NCBI RefSeq assembly: GCF_028502605.1
Contig: NC_079234.1
Coordinates: 3,596,001-3,660,000 of the forward strand
From: Trichoderma breve
Lineage: Eukaryota > Ascomycota > Sordariomycetes > Hypocreales > Hypocreaceae
Reading direction: 5' to 3'
Length of the DNA stretch: 64,000 nt
The translations under genes and the position numbers were made by a program. This document shows, in pieces, positions 35,321 to 46,266 of the stretch (position 1 is its first letter; every line of letters starts with the position of its first letter). The notes below the pieces were generated by a model. It was not told the origin of the DNA. It saw nothing but the letters and a program-made list of their open reading frames with translations, and ran no database searches.

Positions 35321-36133
35321 ATGCCGCGCCTCAACCTCTTCCGCTTGCCGACCACCCTCCGGCGCCGCGTCCGCCGCAACCGCCTGACGACGCAGATGCT
35401 CCTCCTGGCGCTGCTCGTGCTGCTCGCCCTGCCGCTCTACTCCGTCTACTGCGTCTACAAGCCGCCGCGCTTCCTCATCGGCTACCTGCGCAACAAGTTC
35501 CCCGATGTGCTCTTCGAAGAACCCACCACGGAGAAGATCATTGCGCTGTCGCTTGATGATGCTCCCTCGGCGCACACGGACGAGATCATGCAGGTGCTGC
35601 GCGAAAACGACGCCCACGCTACGTTTTTCGTCATCGGGCAGCAGGTTGAGGGTCGTGAGGCGATATTGAGGAAGTTGGTTGCGCAGGGCCACGAGCTCGG
35701 CAACCACGCTATGCGCGACGAGCCGTCTAGCAGCTTGAGCAACGACGAGCTTGAGAGGCAGGTCAAGGAGGTCAAGGCGCTGCTGACGACGGCGTACGAG
35801 GCCGAGGGCAAGATCTTGCCCAACAATTACTTCCGGCCTGGGTCTGGCTGGTTCAACCATCGCATGAGGGATCTGTTGGGTAATCGCGGCTTTCGTATCG
35901 TTCTGGGGAGCATATACCCTCACGACCCTCAGATTCCTTACCCTTCGACCAATGCCAGGCATATCTTGAGTATGGCACATCCCGGAGGCATTATTATCTG
36001 CCACGACAGAAGAGGCTGGACGGCTCCGATGCTGCGGATTGTGCTGCCGGAACTGAAGCGGCAGGGATATAGAATCGTCACCATTACGGATCTTGTGACG
36101 TCGGTTGAGCCACTGGGAGGTCGATCGTGGTGA
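35321..36133 (+). CDS. Membrane-anchored polysaccharide deacetylase (NodB fold)
   Basis: Single exon, 270 aa. A short basic N-terminus (RRRVRRNR) precedes one hydrophobic helix at about 25-46, giving a type II anchored protein. The NodB motifs are present but diverged: motif 1 LSLDDAP (canonical TFDDGP), motif 2 HELGNHAM (canonical HSxxH, with Asn in front of the second His), motif 3 RPGSGWFN (canonical RxPxG), and ICHDR for the last His. The two Asp of motif 1 and the second His of motif 2 remain, so metal binding is plausible. The likely substrate is chitin or a chitooligomer at the cell surface or in the secretory path; this is inference from the family. It converges with the terpene cyclase gene across 348 bp. 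Confidence 0.9.
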   Translation: MPRLNLFRLPTTLRRRVRRNRLTTQMLLLALLVLLALPLYSVYCVYKPPRFLIGYLRNKFPDVLFEEPTTEKIIALSLDDAPSAHTDEIMQVLRENDAHATFFVIGQQVEGREAILRKLVAQGHELGNHAMRDEPSSSLSNDELERQVKEVKALLTTAYEAEGKILPNNYFRPGSGWFNHRMRDLLGNRGFRIVLGSIYPHDPQIPYPSTNARHILSMAHPGGIIICHDRRGWTAPMLRIVLPELKRQGYRIVTITDLVTSVEPLGGRSW

Positions 36134-36481
36134 TTTCTTAATACAGGAAGGATTGCAAATGGGAAACATATCCAAAAATACAATATGGAGGAGTCACGTT
36201 TTTCTTCGTTTATACGCATTGATTGCTTTTTCTTCTGTTTGTCTTTTCTTTTCGTGGCATTGGCGTGGGTCCGCATACAACACATTTACAAAGGGAATAT
36301 ACGGAGGGGCAAAGGTCTGGAGGCCAAGATCAGGAGGCCAAGGTCAGGAATGAGAAGAGCATCGTTATACAAAGCCCCCGGCAGAATGGGAGGGAGTACT
36401 GGAGTTGGGGACTCACGGGAGCGTTGGAAAGCTATTCGCAGTAATATAAAGGAGGCGAAAGGGGGAAACCAAAAAAGGATA
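36134..36481. other. Convergent 3' spacer
   Basis: About 350 bp between two converging stop codons. A direct repeat of GGAGGCCAAG-type sequence occurs at 36318-36345. No gene is seen. Confidence 0.5.
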
Positions 36482-37665
36482 TCAGAGGACTATTTCTAGT
36501 GATCCATCTTCACGCAGGAGCTGCGCGAGTTTATAGCGAGGGGATTTGAGCCTGGTTTCCAGAGAGGTTAGCTTATACCGTGTACTACTACAAACTGCCG
36601 GTATTCATCATGGATCCAAGGTGCTAGGTAATATCAAGGGTCCCACGGTTCTAGGAATTTGGGAGATACTTACGAGAATTCCAGCACGCCAGTAATTATA
36701 CGTCTGTACCCGTTGACCAGCTCTTGTGCTAAGCTGTGAAGAATTTCATCGTGCACGTACTGACCGATGAATTCCCCTGCCGCCTCGTCAAATTGCTGGA
36801 CTGCGTCCTTGAGATTCTGGAGTACCTGCGCCATAACCTCGTCCAGTGTTGTTCCCGGAGTTAGAAGCGTACATACGACGTTGATGGCGCAGCCGGAATG
36901 CAGCTCCTTTTTGAGTGATAGCAGATCGTTAATATAGCTCGCCAGCACGCTGACCTGCTTCTGAAGAATCTTGACGGGTGGCGAGTTGACCATCTCCGGC
37001 GGCACGTCCCTATCCAGGGAATAAGGAACCAGGGCGAGGAACGTACCGCCGCCGATGGTACCCTCCCGGAGCGCCATGTACTCGTCAAAGCTAGGCACAG
37101 TCTCGCTGAGGCGCATCTTCTGTTCAGTTGAACAGGCATGAATGTAGACGACAAGCTCATCGTACATGCGCTGGCGCTCATGGAGCGGTGCCTCCTCTGC
37201 GTACCGCCGCCCAAAGTCGACCAGCACGGCGTTGATGGCATCGACCTCACCGTCTGGAGCTGTTCCGGGTAGATTCAATGCAGCCTTGGCGATTGCCAGC
37301 GTTCTGTCACGCCATTGCTCGGCACGGTCGAAATCTGCCGCCAGGTCGCCTTCAACAGTGTCGACGGTGTCATCCCAGCATACTACCCACACCACATACA
37401 ACACAAGGGCTTCGAGACGCAGCTTGGGCGCATTGGTATACCATAGGCATGCTAGTAGGGCAATATCATCGCGGAGACGGCGCTCAATCTGCAGATGGGG
37501 CGCGATGGCGGCGATCTTGAGGATGGTGTTGGTGGTGAGGTTGACGGATTCTTGGTAGTGCTCGTTGAGGGTTTGGGGAGGCCAGGCTTGGAAAAGAGCT
37601 GTGAGGTTGGGGACGCGGAGGGTTTGGCCCTTGAGGGCGGCGGTGATGGCGGCTTGAGAGGACAT
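36482..37665 (-). CDS. Class I terpene cyclase, sesquiterpene-synthase type
   Basis: Join on the minus strand: 37665-36674 and 36551-36482, giving about 353 aa, the usual size of fungal mono-domain sesquiterpene synthases. The Asp-rich metal motif is DDTVD (starting near residue 97, in VVCWDDTVD). The NSE triad is NDLLSLKKE near 246-254. The small final exon restores EFSLKSPRYKLAQLL, including the C-terminal Arg-Tyr pair that contacts diphosphate in this family. No signal peptide, so a cytosolic enzyme. The presumed substrate is farnesyl diphosphate; the product cannot be predicted. No P450, reductase, transporter or regulator lies nearby in this window. The start MSSQAAITAAL is the first ATG in frame. 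Confidence 0.92.
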
Positions 37666-39453
37666 GATTGAGACTGAGGGGATTTGGAATGGTTGAAAGG
37701 TTGGAGGGGCAGGTGAAAGAGAGGTTGAGATAGAAACAGATGGTGGGGTGAGTTTCCGTTGCTTATCAGATGGTACATATAGTTAAGCTTACGGTGCAAG
37801 TAAACGGCAGCTTCTTCTCTTTATGCGAGCAACCCATATGCTTACTATGAGTTGATATCAGAATGTCCAATAGAGGGAAAACAATAAGTTAAGGTTGTTT
37901 TTGTAATTGATGCCACAGAAAATGCCTGGGCGAGTTCGAAAGGTTGGAGCGAGCACTGCACCTCACTCGCATACATGGACTAACAGAGCTCACTTAGATC
38001 ATCAGCGTAAGATCTAGTGTGGGACTCACTCTGCATACACCACTGTATTGGTCTGGGATACCAGAAAGTACTTGTTGGGCAAAGCCGTGAGAGTCTTTTA
38101 ACAACCCGAGAGAGGTTAAAAATGCTGTGAAGAGCCGCTCGGATGACAGTGCAGCTTACTGTTATGACGACGGGCCTAGACCCTTGTTGCTCTCTTAATT
38201 GCTTTCACAATAAGGATGAGCAACAGTTCACCGCATTTTTAATCCCTCCCGAGGAGCTCACCCAAGGGCTGAGGGGAGTTAAAAATGCTGTGAAATTGCA
38301 GTTCGTGCGCTGTAAGCCGCATCGTTGTTCACACAAAGAAGACACTTCTTATTGGTAGGGATGATCCGAGGTGAATGCTCTTACCGGCCGCCATACTGCC
38401 GAGCAGAAAATCCGCGTCTCAAAATCATAGTGCATAAGTGATAATCGTCAATTACCCAAGGTCAAGGTGCTTTAATCTAAAGAACCAATAATTTTATTAT
38501 GCGAGGCCTTGCACTGAATATTCTGCTGTACGTCATTGATAGCTCAGACTGATAGCTCTCATCGACTCACATGTATCCTGCACATCAATTTCAACTACCA
38601 AAGCGGACAGCTTCACTTCAACATACACCAATCTCAACACCCATCGGCACTCCAGCTTCCTAATCTCCCCTATTCTACCATCTACCAGAATTATCCCGTA
38701 CTGCCAAAAGAACAAGTGCAGGCTAATTTCATCCTCATCCACCAAACGGGCACCCATCCGCATCCTTTGAAACAATCAGCCGCAGCCCCATCACGCGATT
38801 GGCTGCGCGGCGCGTGGGGCGGGAGTTGAAACATCAGCAGGGATCACGTCAATCCTCCCGCTGACATTCTCTGTTCGCGTGGCATTCTCATCTCATCTTA
38901 GCTAGCTAGCTGCCATGTCTAGAGAGACAGCAGACGATCGGGCCGTCTGACTAGTTTCCTGTCTGCCTTCCAAATGCCGTATCATAAGCCGCTAATATAA
39001 TATTATAGTCGCCAGTATTACACAATAATCACAGAGATGAATCAGCCACGAAGGGAAGAAAATGGTAAGGAAATGTCATCAGCTGAGAATATGTGCAGAT
39101 TTGTGACTGGTAAAGTATTCACATCATAAAATAAGAAAAATGGTAGAAAAATCAAAAGACGCCAATTTAAAAAGTATTCCCATCCGTTATTCAACGCCAC
39201 ATCGTCTCCTGTTTCAGGTATATCAAGCAGCCAATCCAAGTACCTAGTAATGCTAATATTCTAGACCCCACACCGAAATCCCATCCATGTCAAAAGAGTA
39301 GTAGAAGAAGAGGAAGAAGAAGAGAAAAAAGGAAAAACAAGTCATCGCTCAAGCAGTTTGCTCATGGCGGTACAGCCTATGTCCGGACAATTTCGATATG
39401 TACAATGCCGCGTCAGCGGAGTTTTTGCTGTTTCGCATTATCGGGCTTGGACA
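37666..39453. other. Gene-free spacer
   Basis: About 1.8 kb. The left end is the terpene cyclase promoter. A short inverted-repeat unit and a related copy lie at 38115-38294. No coding sequence is supported. Confidence 0.5.
38227..38294. repeat. Imperfect inverted repeat with a third related copy
   Basis: The arm starting TTCACCGCATTTTTAA (38227) is close to the reverse complement of the arm ending GTTAAAAATGCTGTGAA (38278-38294). The same 17-mer also occurs in direct orientation at 38115-38131. It may be a relic of a small non-autonomous element. Confidence 0.6.
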
Positions 39454-40458
39454 TTAGATCCAGAGCGGGGCCGCAGCTGCAGGAGCTGGGTGGCTAGGTT
39501 CCGTAAAGAAGAGGGAAGACAGGCCCTGAATCATGCTCAGATAGTCGTCGGGACGCAGCCTGACGAGGCCCTTGGAGCGGATGTACTCCAAGTCCTCGTC
39601 AGCTAGCTCCATCTGGGTCGCGGAGCTGTACTCTTCCGCAAGTTCCGTCAATTGACCCAATTCCGGTCCAAAAGGATTAGAATTGGTTGCGTGGTGCTGC
39701 GCCGAGATGGGAGGTTGCACAGGCAGGGGGGTCGGGGATGCTTGGGCCGTAGGAGCCGTAGGAGTCTTGAGAGCCCTGGGGGCTGCGAAAGCCATGGGGG
39801 CCGTGGGGGCTGCAGGCGATGTAGGCTGTTTCAAAGATCGATTTGAGCTGGATGAAGAGTGTGCCGAGGAGTGCGTCGATACGGACGGAGTTCGGGAGAA
39901 GGCCTGGAGACTCCGGGATGCGGCAGATAGATCTGAATCTCGAGAAATGCGGGAAATGGATCGCGATCTGGCAATGGCATCGACCGAGTTCTTCTTGGTA
40001 TGCGTAGGAGAGCGCTGGGGAATCATCGGCGCAGGCGCAGGCTCGGGTTCGACTGGGGCAGCGGACTTGGTCGAGTTCTTAAAGTAGCCTGAAAGGTGGT
40101 TCGGCTTAGGAGAAGGCGTGCGCTCGCCCGTCGCAATGTCTGGGCTGGTTGGAGGCGTCGATTCGTTGGTAGCGAAGCTGTCGGAATCGTCGAGAGATTT
40201 GGCAGAGTTGGTTCGTAGAGGAGCAGTAGGAATAGCAGGGACAGCTGGGACGGCGGGGACAGCAGGAATAGCAGGACTGCCCTTGGCGCCCTTGGGCAGA
40301 TCGGGCGCGTTGTATGAGAGCATGTTGGTAGTGTGAACCAGCTGAACGGGAGCCGAGATCTTGTGGCGAAGGGTATGCGAGCGCTGAGGGCCCTTGCCAT
40401 CGCCGGAATCAGATCCCAGCTTGAGCTTGCGCGTAGTAAAAGCTCGTGATAGAGACAT
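39454..40458 (-). CDS. Ser/Pro/Ala-rich conserved protein with an N-terminal CRIB-like motif
   Basis: Single exon, 334 aa. The N-terminus MSLSRAFTTRKLK is basic. At residues 34-46 the sequence KISAPVQLVHTTNM resembles the CRIB core (I-S-x-P-x-x-F-x-H-x-x-H), with Leu for Phe and Asn for the second His, followed by LSYNAPDL. A proline/alanine run of the AVPAVPAIP type follows (about 64-80), then Ser-rich disordered DNA-coded sequence. The C-terminus has an ordered-looking block: LTELAEEYSSATQMELADEDLEYIRSKGLVRLRPDDYLSMIQGL. The CRIB reading would make it a Cdc42/Rac effector; this is a hypothesis. The gene has 3.6 kb of gene-free DNA upstream. Confidence 0.75.
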   Translation of the reverse strand: MSLSRAFTTRKLKLGSDSGDGKGPQRSHTLRHKISAPVQLVHTTNMLSYNAPDLPKGAKGSPAIPAVPAVPAVPAIPTAPLRTNSAKSLDDSDSFATNESTPPTSPDIATGERTPSPKPNHLSGYFKNSTKSAAPVEPEPAPAPMIPQRSPTHTKKNSVDAIARSRSISRISRDSDLSAASRSLQAFSRTPSVSTHSSAHSSSSSNRSLKQPTSPAAPTAPMAFAAPRALKTPTAPTAQASPTPLPVQPPISAQHHATNSNPFGPELGQLTELAEEYSSATQMELADEDLEYIRSKGLVRLRPDDYLSMIQGLSSLFFTEPSHPAPAAAAPLWI

Positions 40459-43400
40459 GGTGGCGGTAGTTCGTTTGAGTTGGAGGAAACGAAATGGCCG
40501 ACTGACGATGGAGGAACGAAGGAGAGGTTAAAAGTAGGAGACGTGGCAGAAGAGAAGGACGATTTGGTGTCACTCTGTATGACAGACTGACTCTTGTGCG
40601 AGCAACCACCACAAGCGAATGAGGTGGTCAGTGAGGTGAGGGACAAGATGCCACAACCCGATCTGGAAGTTGACTGTGAAGCCGTGTGACCAGCGCTCAC
40701 TATCTAAGACGGCTGGGCTGATGACGGAGGACACACACAAGCAAGCTGGGAAACGTTGCACAGGGGGCCTCTTGGTGGAGGTGAATCCAAGCTCAAGTCG
40801 GAAGGTGACTTGCGGGATTCAATGACAGATGAGCGCCGAATGGCCGAGTAGATCTGCACTCAAACAGGCCAAGATGGAGATGGAAAAAACGTGTGAAAAA
40901 ACGAAGAGAAAAAGGGCAACTTGGTTCACGCCAGGTGATGATGTTGCGAGTTGGTTGATTTGTTGGTTGGTTGCGGTAAGGGCAAAGTTTGCGACTGGAA
41001 ACTGTCCGGCTACCTTGTTTTCACTCTTGTTGCGAGTGTGTCGATGTACTGTTTGTGTGAGATACAGAGATTGATTGCCGTCACACAAACGATCAGATAG
41101 GGCGGAGTCCTGTCCTGGTTGGTCGCTTGTCTTGTTTCGAGATGCGAGCAAAGCTTTGTCTTTGGAGATGCCAAGCGGAGGGAGAGACGGCAACTCGTTG
41201 AATTTTTTTTTTCTTTGGTGAGATAGAGAAAGGAGAGTAAGTGAGACAAGATAACAAGCAACTAAGTGCCAGAAGTAACGAAACGATCAACGTTTTCAAG
41301 TTGAAGGAATCAAAGGCCGGGCTTTTTTTTGAGATTGCCGAATGTGATGTGTCGAGAAAACGTGCCTTGATTGTTTGAAAGAAAGGAGAGAAAATTGGGC
41401 GGCAAAAACAGCGTTTGCGTCGGGCAGTATGGCGTATAACGTGAAGAGGGAGAGAGACGATAAACGGACACGATACGGCACTGACGAAAGAAAAAGATGT
41501 CAAACAGCTGTAAATGCGCGCTCGCAGCAAGAGAAGCGAATAACGGCGGCCGGTGCTATTGGGAGACGCAACGCAACACAGCCCTTCTCGGCGACGGAGA
41601 GCAAAAGAAGGTTGAAGGCGGGACGAGGCGCGCGATGAGGAAGAGGCAGCAGAACAAGATGTTATGGAGCAAGGCAGAGGGCCCTAGGCTACTGTACTGT
41701 GCAGCAAGCAGCAAGGCGTGGCATTTCCCGCAGCAAACGAACCCATGATGCCTGCGCTTGTTCTTGTCCTCACATCTGCCGCATCCCTGCTGGCCCATTC
41801 CCCATTCACGCCGGCTTCACGCCAGGCCCGCCTGATTGGCCCAGCTGGCGACTCATCACCAGCTCGAGGCTTCAAACCCCTGGCTAAGGCTCAGGCCAGG
41901 CTCCGACCCATGCCCGTTCGGGAGGGTGCAGAATGAAAGGATGGTGCGAAAAAATGCAGGGAAGCGCCCTCTTGCATTTCGGCCAATGGTCATGAGCCAA
42001 GTTGTTGGCCACCATCACAGTGGCGGCCCTTTTTTTTGGTACATTTTTTCTTCTTCTTTGTTGGTCGATGGAATGGCGATAGAGCACATGCAACTGCTAT
42101 TATCCGGTGGAGGGGAGGGGGACACTGTGTGGGTGGGTTTGATGAGTGAACCGGGCTGCAGGTAACCAAAGTTGATCTGGCCTCCGGACGGAGAGAATGA
42201 TGAGGATGGAGCGTATAAGTGAGACGACAAGGATCGGATCGGGCCACCGAGTAGAGGATGCATGTATACATCTACAGTACAAGCATTTGCTGCCTGCCTG
42301 CACTCATGCCATAGATCGGATACGGTTGTACAGCTATCACAAGTAATTAGATACTTACTGCCTTGACTGAAGGTGCTCGGCCAACTCGAGAATTCATACA
42401 TACCTAGCTGTCAGATAATGTGTATTTTAGATGGTGGCGCTTTGCTCACTGCAGAATCTTTTCTAAGAAATTTCTCCGGTTTTCTTTGTGTCTCTTTGTC
42501 CGCGCATGAATGCTGCCAACTAGCGGAAACACGACTCAAGAGAGGTACCAACTGCTAGTGTACATACATGCACGAGTACATTCTGCATGCCGAATAAACA
42601 ACAGCACGGCAAAACACCCCCGTGATGCATCTACTCCTATCCATTCACCTGGTATCCCCTCCGTTTCGATCCCAATCATGCATGCAATATGCCCCCAAAA
42701 CCTAGACCCTCTCCGTCCGTACCTGCATCTGCAGAAACATCCCAAAAGACAGATCAATGCCATTCACGGGCATTTGTTACACCCGCAAGCCACTAATCAG
42801 CCACCAGCATCAATGCCCGACCCTGGGCTGCCAAAAAAACAACCACCACCAGCCAATCGCTTTCCTGCTCCCCCAAAAGTCAGCGGAGAAAACAGGCCGA
42901 TCTTGCCTTCTGGCACTGCAAACACTGAGAGCCGGCGCCGCGTGATTGGCCCCAGCTTGCCGGACCCTTGTCTTGCCGCGCTGTTTCAGGGCCCTTTTTA
43001 GCACTCTTGTGCCTGACAGCCCCTGTTCAGCCCCTCCAGGGGACTTTGTGCCTTTCGAGCCTGGTTTCTTGGCTTCTTATGTTCTTTTTTCTCACGAGGC
43101 GCGTTATTCGAAACCTCGCCAGAGCAAGGAGTGCATCTGCCGCTGATCCTGTGGCTGTTGGGTCTATTTGCCCGATGCTAGCAACAGATGGGTACATCTC
43201 TGCTCTTTCATTGCGCGATTACTGCTCGGCTTGTCCACTCTTATTCGGAAACACAAACGCCATTGACAAAGCTCAGCTTTCAAGCTGGAGCCCTCACAGT
43301 ACATACGATATCTTCACCATTGCTTCAAAATCGCAAATGCTACTGTATGGATACATACGCACTGCTTATCAGAAGCTAAAAAGAAAAAAAATCTCTTCAA

Positions 43401-44049
43401 GCCGTGATCCATCCGCCGGTAAGTCGCACCGCTAACTCAACAGCCGATCCGCCACCAGACGGCGCCATTTCCAGGCACAAACTCAATGGCCTCGTCGTTC
43501 CCGGTTGTGCTAAGAAAACGGGCCACGGGCCAAAGCCGCTCCATACAGTACGGATCTGACAAGACGCAAGATGCAAAGGTTGGTAGCAAACAAAGCCTGC
43601 TTGCATATGCGTGCGTGTGCATGTGCTTCGGAAGGTTGACCGCAAGTGCCGGCGTGGGATTCACTTAGTCGACAAACATTGTTGGGTTATTTATAGCGAA
43701 ACGGCATGATGCCAACCCGTTTCAGATGCGGCGTGTTAAACCCCCGTGTTTGGAAACCTTCTAGGCGTTGAGATGGTGAGATCTCACCTCCATCTTTGGA
43801 CTGTATTACATGATTTCCTTTGATCAGGGGGGAAAACATCACGTATTGTGCAAGGCTAGATGACTCTTCTAGAATCGACAAGTCTATTAAACATCCAAAT
43901 ACCCATGATATTCCTCCAACCGCATCGCTGGTATCAATCCTGCATTTACGGCTCCGAGGTATCATCCATGATTACACTGCTAAAAACCACGCCACGTTCC
44001 AGATATATAGCATCCCATCATCATCCGGGGGCTGCATGAACCGTCCTGT
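40459..44049. other. Long gene-free tract
   Basis: About 3.6 kb, upstream of the CRIB-like gene and downstream of PWP1. Open frames are fragmented and low in complexity, with no family signature. The first kilobase is probably leader and promoter. No tRNA or clear repeat is seen. Confidence 0.5.
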
Positions 44050-45738
44050 TTAATCCTCATCCATGGAGTCTCCTTCCTCTTTTTCCTCCTCTCCCTCATC
44101 CTCGCTTGAGCTGCTCTCGTCATCGTTCACGCCGACCAGTCGGTCCTCGGTAACCCCCTCCCTCTGTGCGGGGACACGCTGAGCAAAAGCACTTCGGACG
44201 CCAGCGTTGGTGCTGGTATCCCAGACGTGCATGCTGCCGGAGCTGCCAGCAACTGCCAGTCGGAAAGCAACCTCTGGATCAGGAGCAAACGTCGTAGCAA
44301 ACACCTTACCCACGTCCAGGTTGCGCGAGACGACAAGTGAAGGACCCGTGGGCTGAATGTTCCACAGCTTAACCGTCTTGTCAGTGGATCCGGTAGCCAT
44401 GAAACCGGGAATTACGCTGTTGATGTCAAAGGAAGACACAGACTCATCGTGCGCCTGCAGGGTCCACACCGCCTTGGTGGCCTCTGGGGTTGATGGGGCG
44501 TTTCGGATATCATGATAGTGAATGACGCCGTTTTCCGTAGAGACGTAAAAGTAGTTTTGATCGTGGGGGTCCCATCGAATATTCTCGACATCACTCTCGA
44601 CACCCCATCGAGGTGCCTTTGCATCGGGCGCTCTCATGTCGGCTGCGACAACTGTTCGGTCATAGCTTCCACTCAGAAGTACAGTGGGCTCAGCTGTGTG
44701 CCAGGCGAGAGAGCACACCTTGTCGGTGTGGTATGAATATGACTTGGCGCACTTGGCCGTGTTGAGGTCCCAGAGCTTGATCGTCTTGTCCGCAGAGGCG
44801 GAAGCAAGCAGGTTTCGGTGCTTGCGGTTGGCTGCAAGTGACAGAACGGCATCCACGTGGTATTCGTCATTCGCCTTGGCCTTCTTCTTCTTCTGCTTCT
44901 TCTTCTTTTCGCCCGACTGGGGATTTGCGCCCTGGCCAAGAATGGCGTTAGGGTACATGCAGTCGACAGTGTCAAGATCCCAGACCTCAATATCAGGATC
45001 CATCGTACCAACGGCGACAAAGTTGCCCCTGCCATCCTTGGGTGCGTCTGTTGAATTGTTGACCGGAATATCAAGCCACTCTACGCAGAGGGGAATTGCC
45101 GGCAGCATGATGTCGTGATGAACGTAGAGGTTGTCGCTTTCGTCTTCGTAAACGTAAACCTCCAAGTGGGCCAATTCGTCTTCGACCTTTGCCGACAGGA
45201 TCAAGTTGTCAGTCGCCAAAACTTGAAGATCCTCTCTGTCCTCGTCCTCTTCATCGTCCTGCAGTGTAATATAAGGGTCGTCCTTGTTTGACTCATAATA
45301 CGCAAGTGACTTGACATTTCCAAACATGCCCATGCTTCCGTTGGCAGCGGGCGCATCGTTCTCGTCGTCGTCATCATCATAGTGTTCCAAGTCATATTCT
45401 TTCAGGTCGTCATCATCGTACCTAGTTCTTGTATTAGCAAAAGGAATCGAATGTTGACCAAGAACAATAATGGCTAATTGAGCGTACTTTGCAGCAGGCT
45501 GGGCCTTCTCCTTTGTCTCTTCTTTCTCGCCCATGTCCTCATCTTTTCCCTCATCTTCTTCCTCTGCATCCTCGCCGTCTTCCTGAGCTTCCTTCAGATC
45601 ATCCTCTGCGTCGTTGAGCTGCAGCTTAGCCAATTCAGCTATTCTCTCGAATTCAGACTCGTCAAGCTTGTAGACCTGAGGAAACTGTGCCGCGAAGCCG
45701 CGCGGCACCCACTGGGCAGCGGTTATCATGGAAGACAT
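44050..45738 (-). CDS. pwp1: Periodic tryptophan protein 1 (PWP1), WD40
   Basis: Join on the minus strand: 45738-45488 and 45421-44050, giving 540 aa. The N-terminus MSSMITAAQWVPRGFAA is the PWP1 start. An acidic tract follows, then DDDDLKEYDLEHYDDDD and at least five WD repeats (DPDIEVWDLDTVD, KTIKLWDLNTAK, TVVAADMRAPDA, KTVKLWNIQPTG, MHVWDTSTN). A basic insertion (EKKKKQKKKKAK) and an acidic C-terminal tail (SSSSEDEGEEEKEEG) are present. PWP1 acts in 25S/28S rRNA transcription and large-subunit ribosome assembly in the nucleolus. The 66-nt intron (45422-45487) is a multiple of three and has no stop, so retention would add 22 residues. It shares a 528-bp divergent promoter with PRP16. Confidence 0.95.
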   Translation of the reverse strand: MSSMITAAQWVPRGFAAQFPQVYKLDESEFERIAELAKLQLNDAEDDLKEAQEDGEDAEEEDEGKDEDMGEKEETKEKAQPAAKYAQLAIIVLGQHSIPFANTRTRYDDDDLKEYDLEHYDDDDDENDAPAANGSMGMFGNVKSLAYYESNKDDPYITLQDDEEDEDREDLQVLATDNLILSAKVEDELAHLEVYVYEDESDNLYVHHDIMLPAIPLCVEWLDIPVNNSTDAPKDGRGNFVAVGTMDPDIEVWDLDTVDCMYPNAILGQGANPQSGEKKKKQKKKKAKANDEYHVDAVLSLAANRKHRNLLASASADKTIKLWDLNTAKCAKSYSYHTDKVCSLAWHTAEPTVLLSGSYDRTVVAADMRAPDAKAPRWGVESDVENIRWDPHDQNYFYVSTENGVIHYHDIRNAPSTPEATKAVWTLQAHDESVSSFDINSVIPGFMATGSTDKTVKLWNIQPTGPSLVVSRNLDVGKVFATTFAPDPEVAFRLAVAGSSGSMHVWDTSTNAGVRSAFAQRVPAQREGVTEDRLVGVNDDESSSSEDEGEEEKEEGDSMDED

Positions 45739-46266
45739 TGTGCAAATGCCTGGGGTATCTTGAACTTTGCAGTGTAACTTTTTTCTCGATTCGCAAACTC
45801 GCTCCAAATATTTTGCCCAAAAATTTCTATGGTGGGGTTTATCGATAAGCGTCCGACGCACCCTTGACGGAGCTGTGGAGCTTTGGTGTCTTCAGGTTGA
45901 AGAGATCCAATGCCATTTCAAGAGCAGCATGCCTATAACTATAACTATCTACAACGGCATCTCCCAGAAATAGAGTAACACGTCAAATAACCGGAATTAA
46001 GAATATCTGATGTCTTTGAAACATATCTAAAGGAAGCAAGATGAAGAGTAGCTGCTACTGGCTGTCTGAATGCCACCTTAATCACATGATTTAGTGAGCT
46101 CCTACAGTGCTCTCTGGTGGCATCGGCGCTATAAGTAGGTACCTCAAATACAGTAAGATCACTGTGCGTGCACTGCCCATCTTTTCCTGTTTTCTTTAGA
46201 CACCCATAATTTCACCTTGTCGCGTTGCTACTACCTGGCGCATTACCGCGATCGGAGGGCTCAATT
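45739..46266. promoter_or_regulatory. Divergent promoter between PWP1 and PRP16
   Basis: The 528-bp gap lies between start codons on opposite strands. It includes AGTAGGTACCTC at about 46133-46144. No specific factor site is claimed. Confidence 0.4.

Noticed and set aside
35243..36175. Minus-strand open frame of 310 codons
   Set aside because: Antisense to the polysaccharide deacetylase; GC-rich codon bias opens the opposite strand.
33281..37665. Possible biosynthetic gene cluster (PLP enzyme, deacetylase, terpene cyclase)
   Set aside because: No P450, transporter, regulator or tailoring enzyme is nearby, and the three functions do not form a known pathway.
42510..43435. Overlapping plus-strand open frames between the CRIB-like gene and PWP1
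   Set aside because: No family signature and no splice-consistent structure; treated as spacer.
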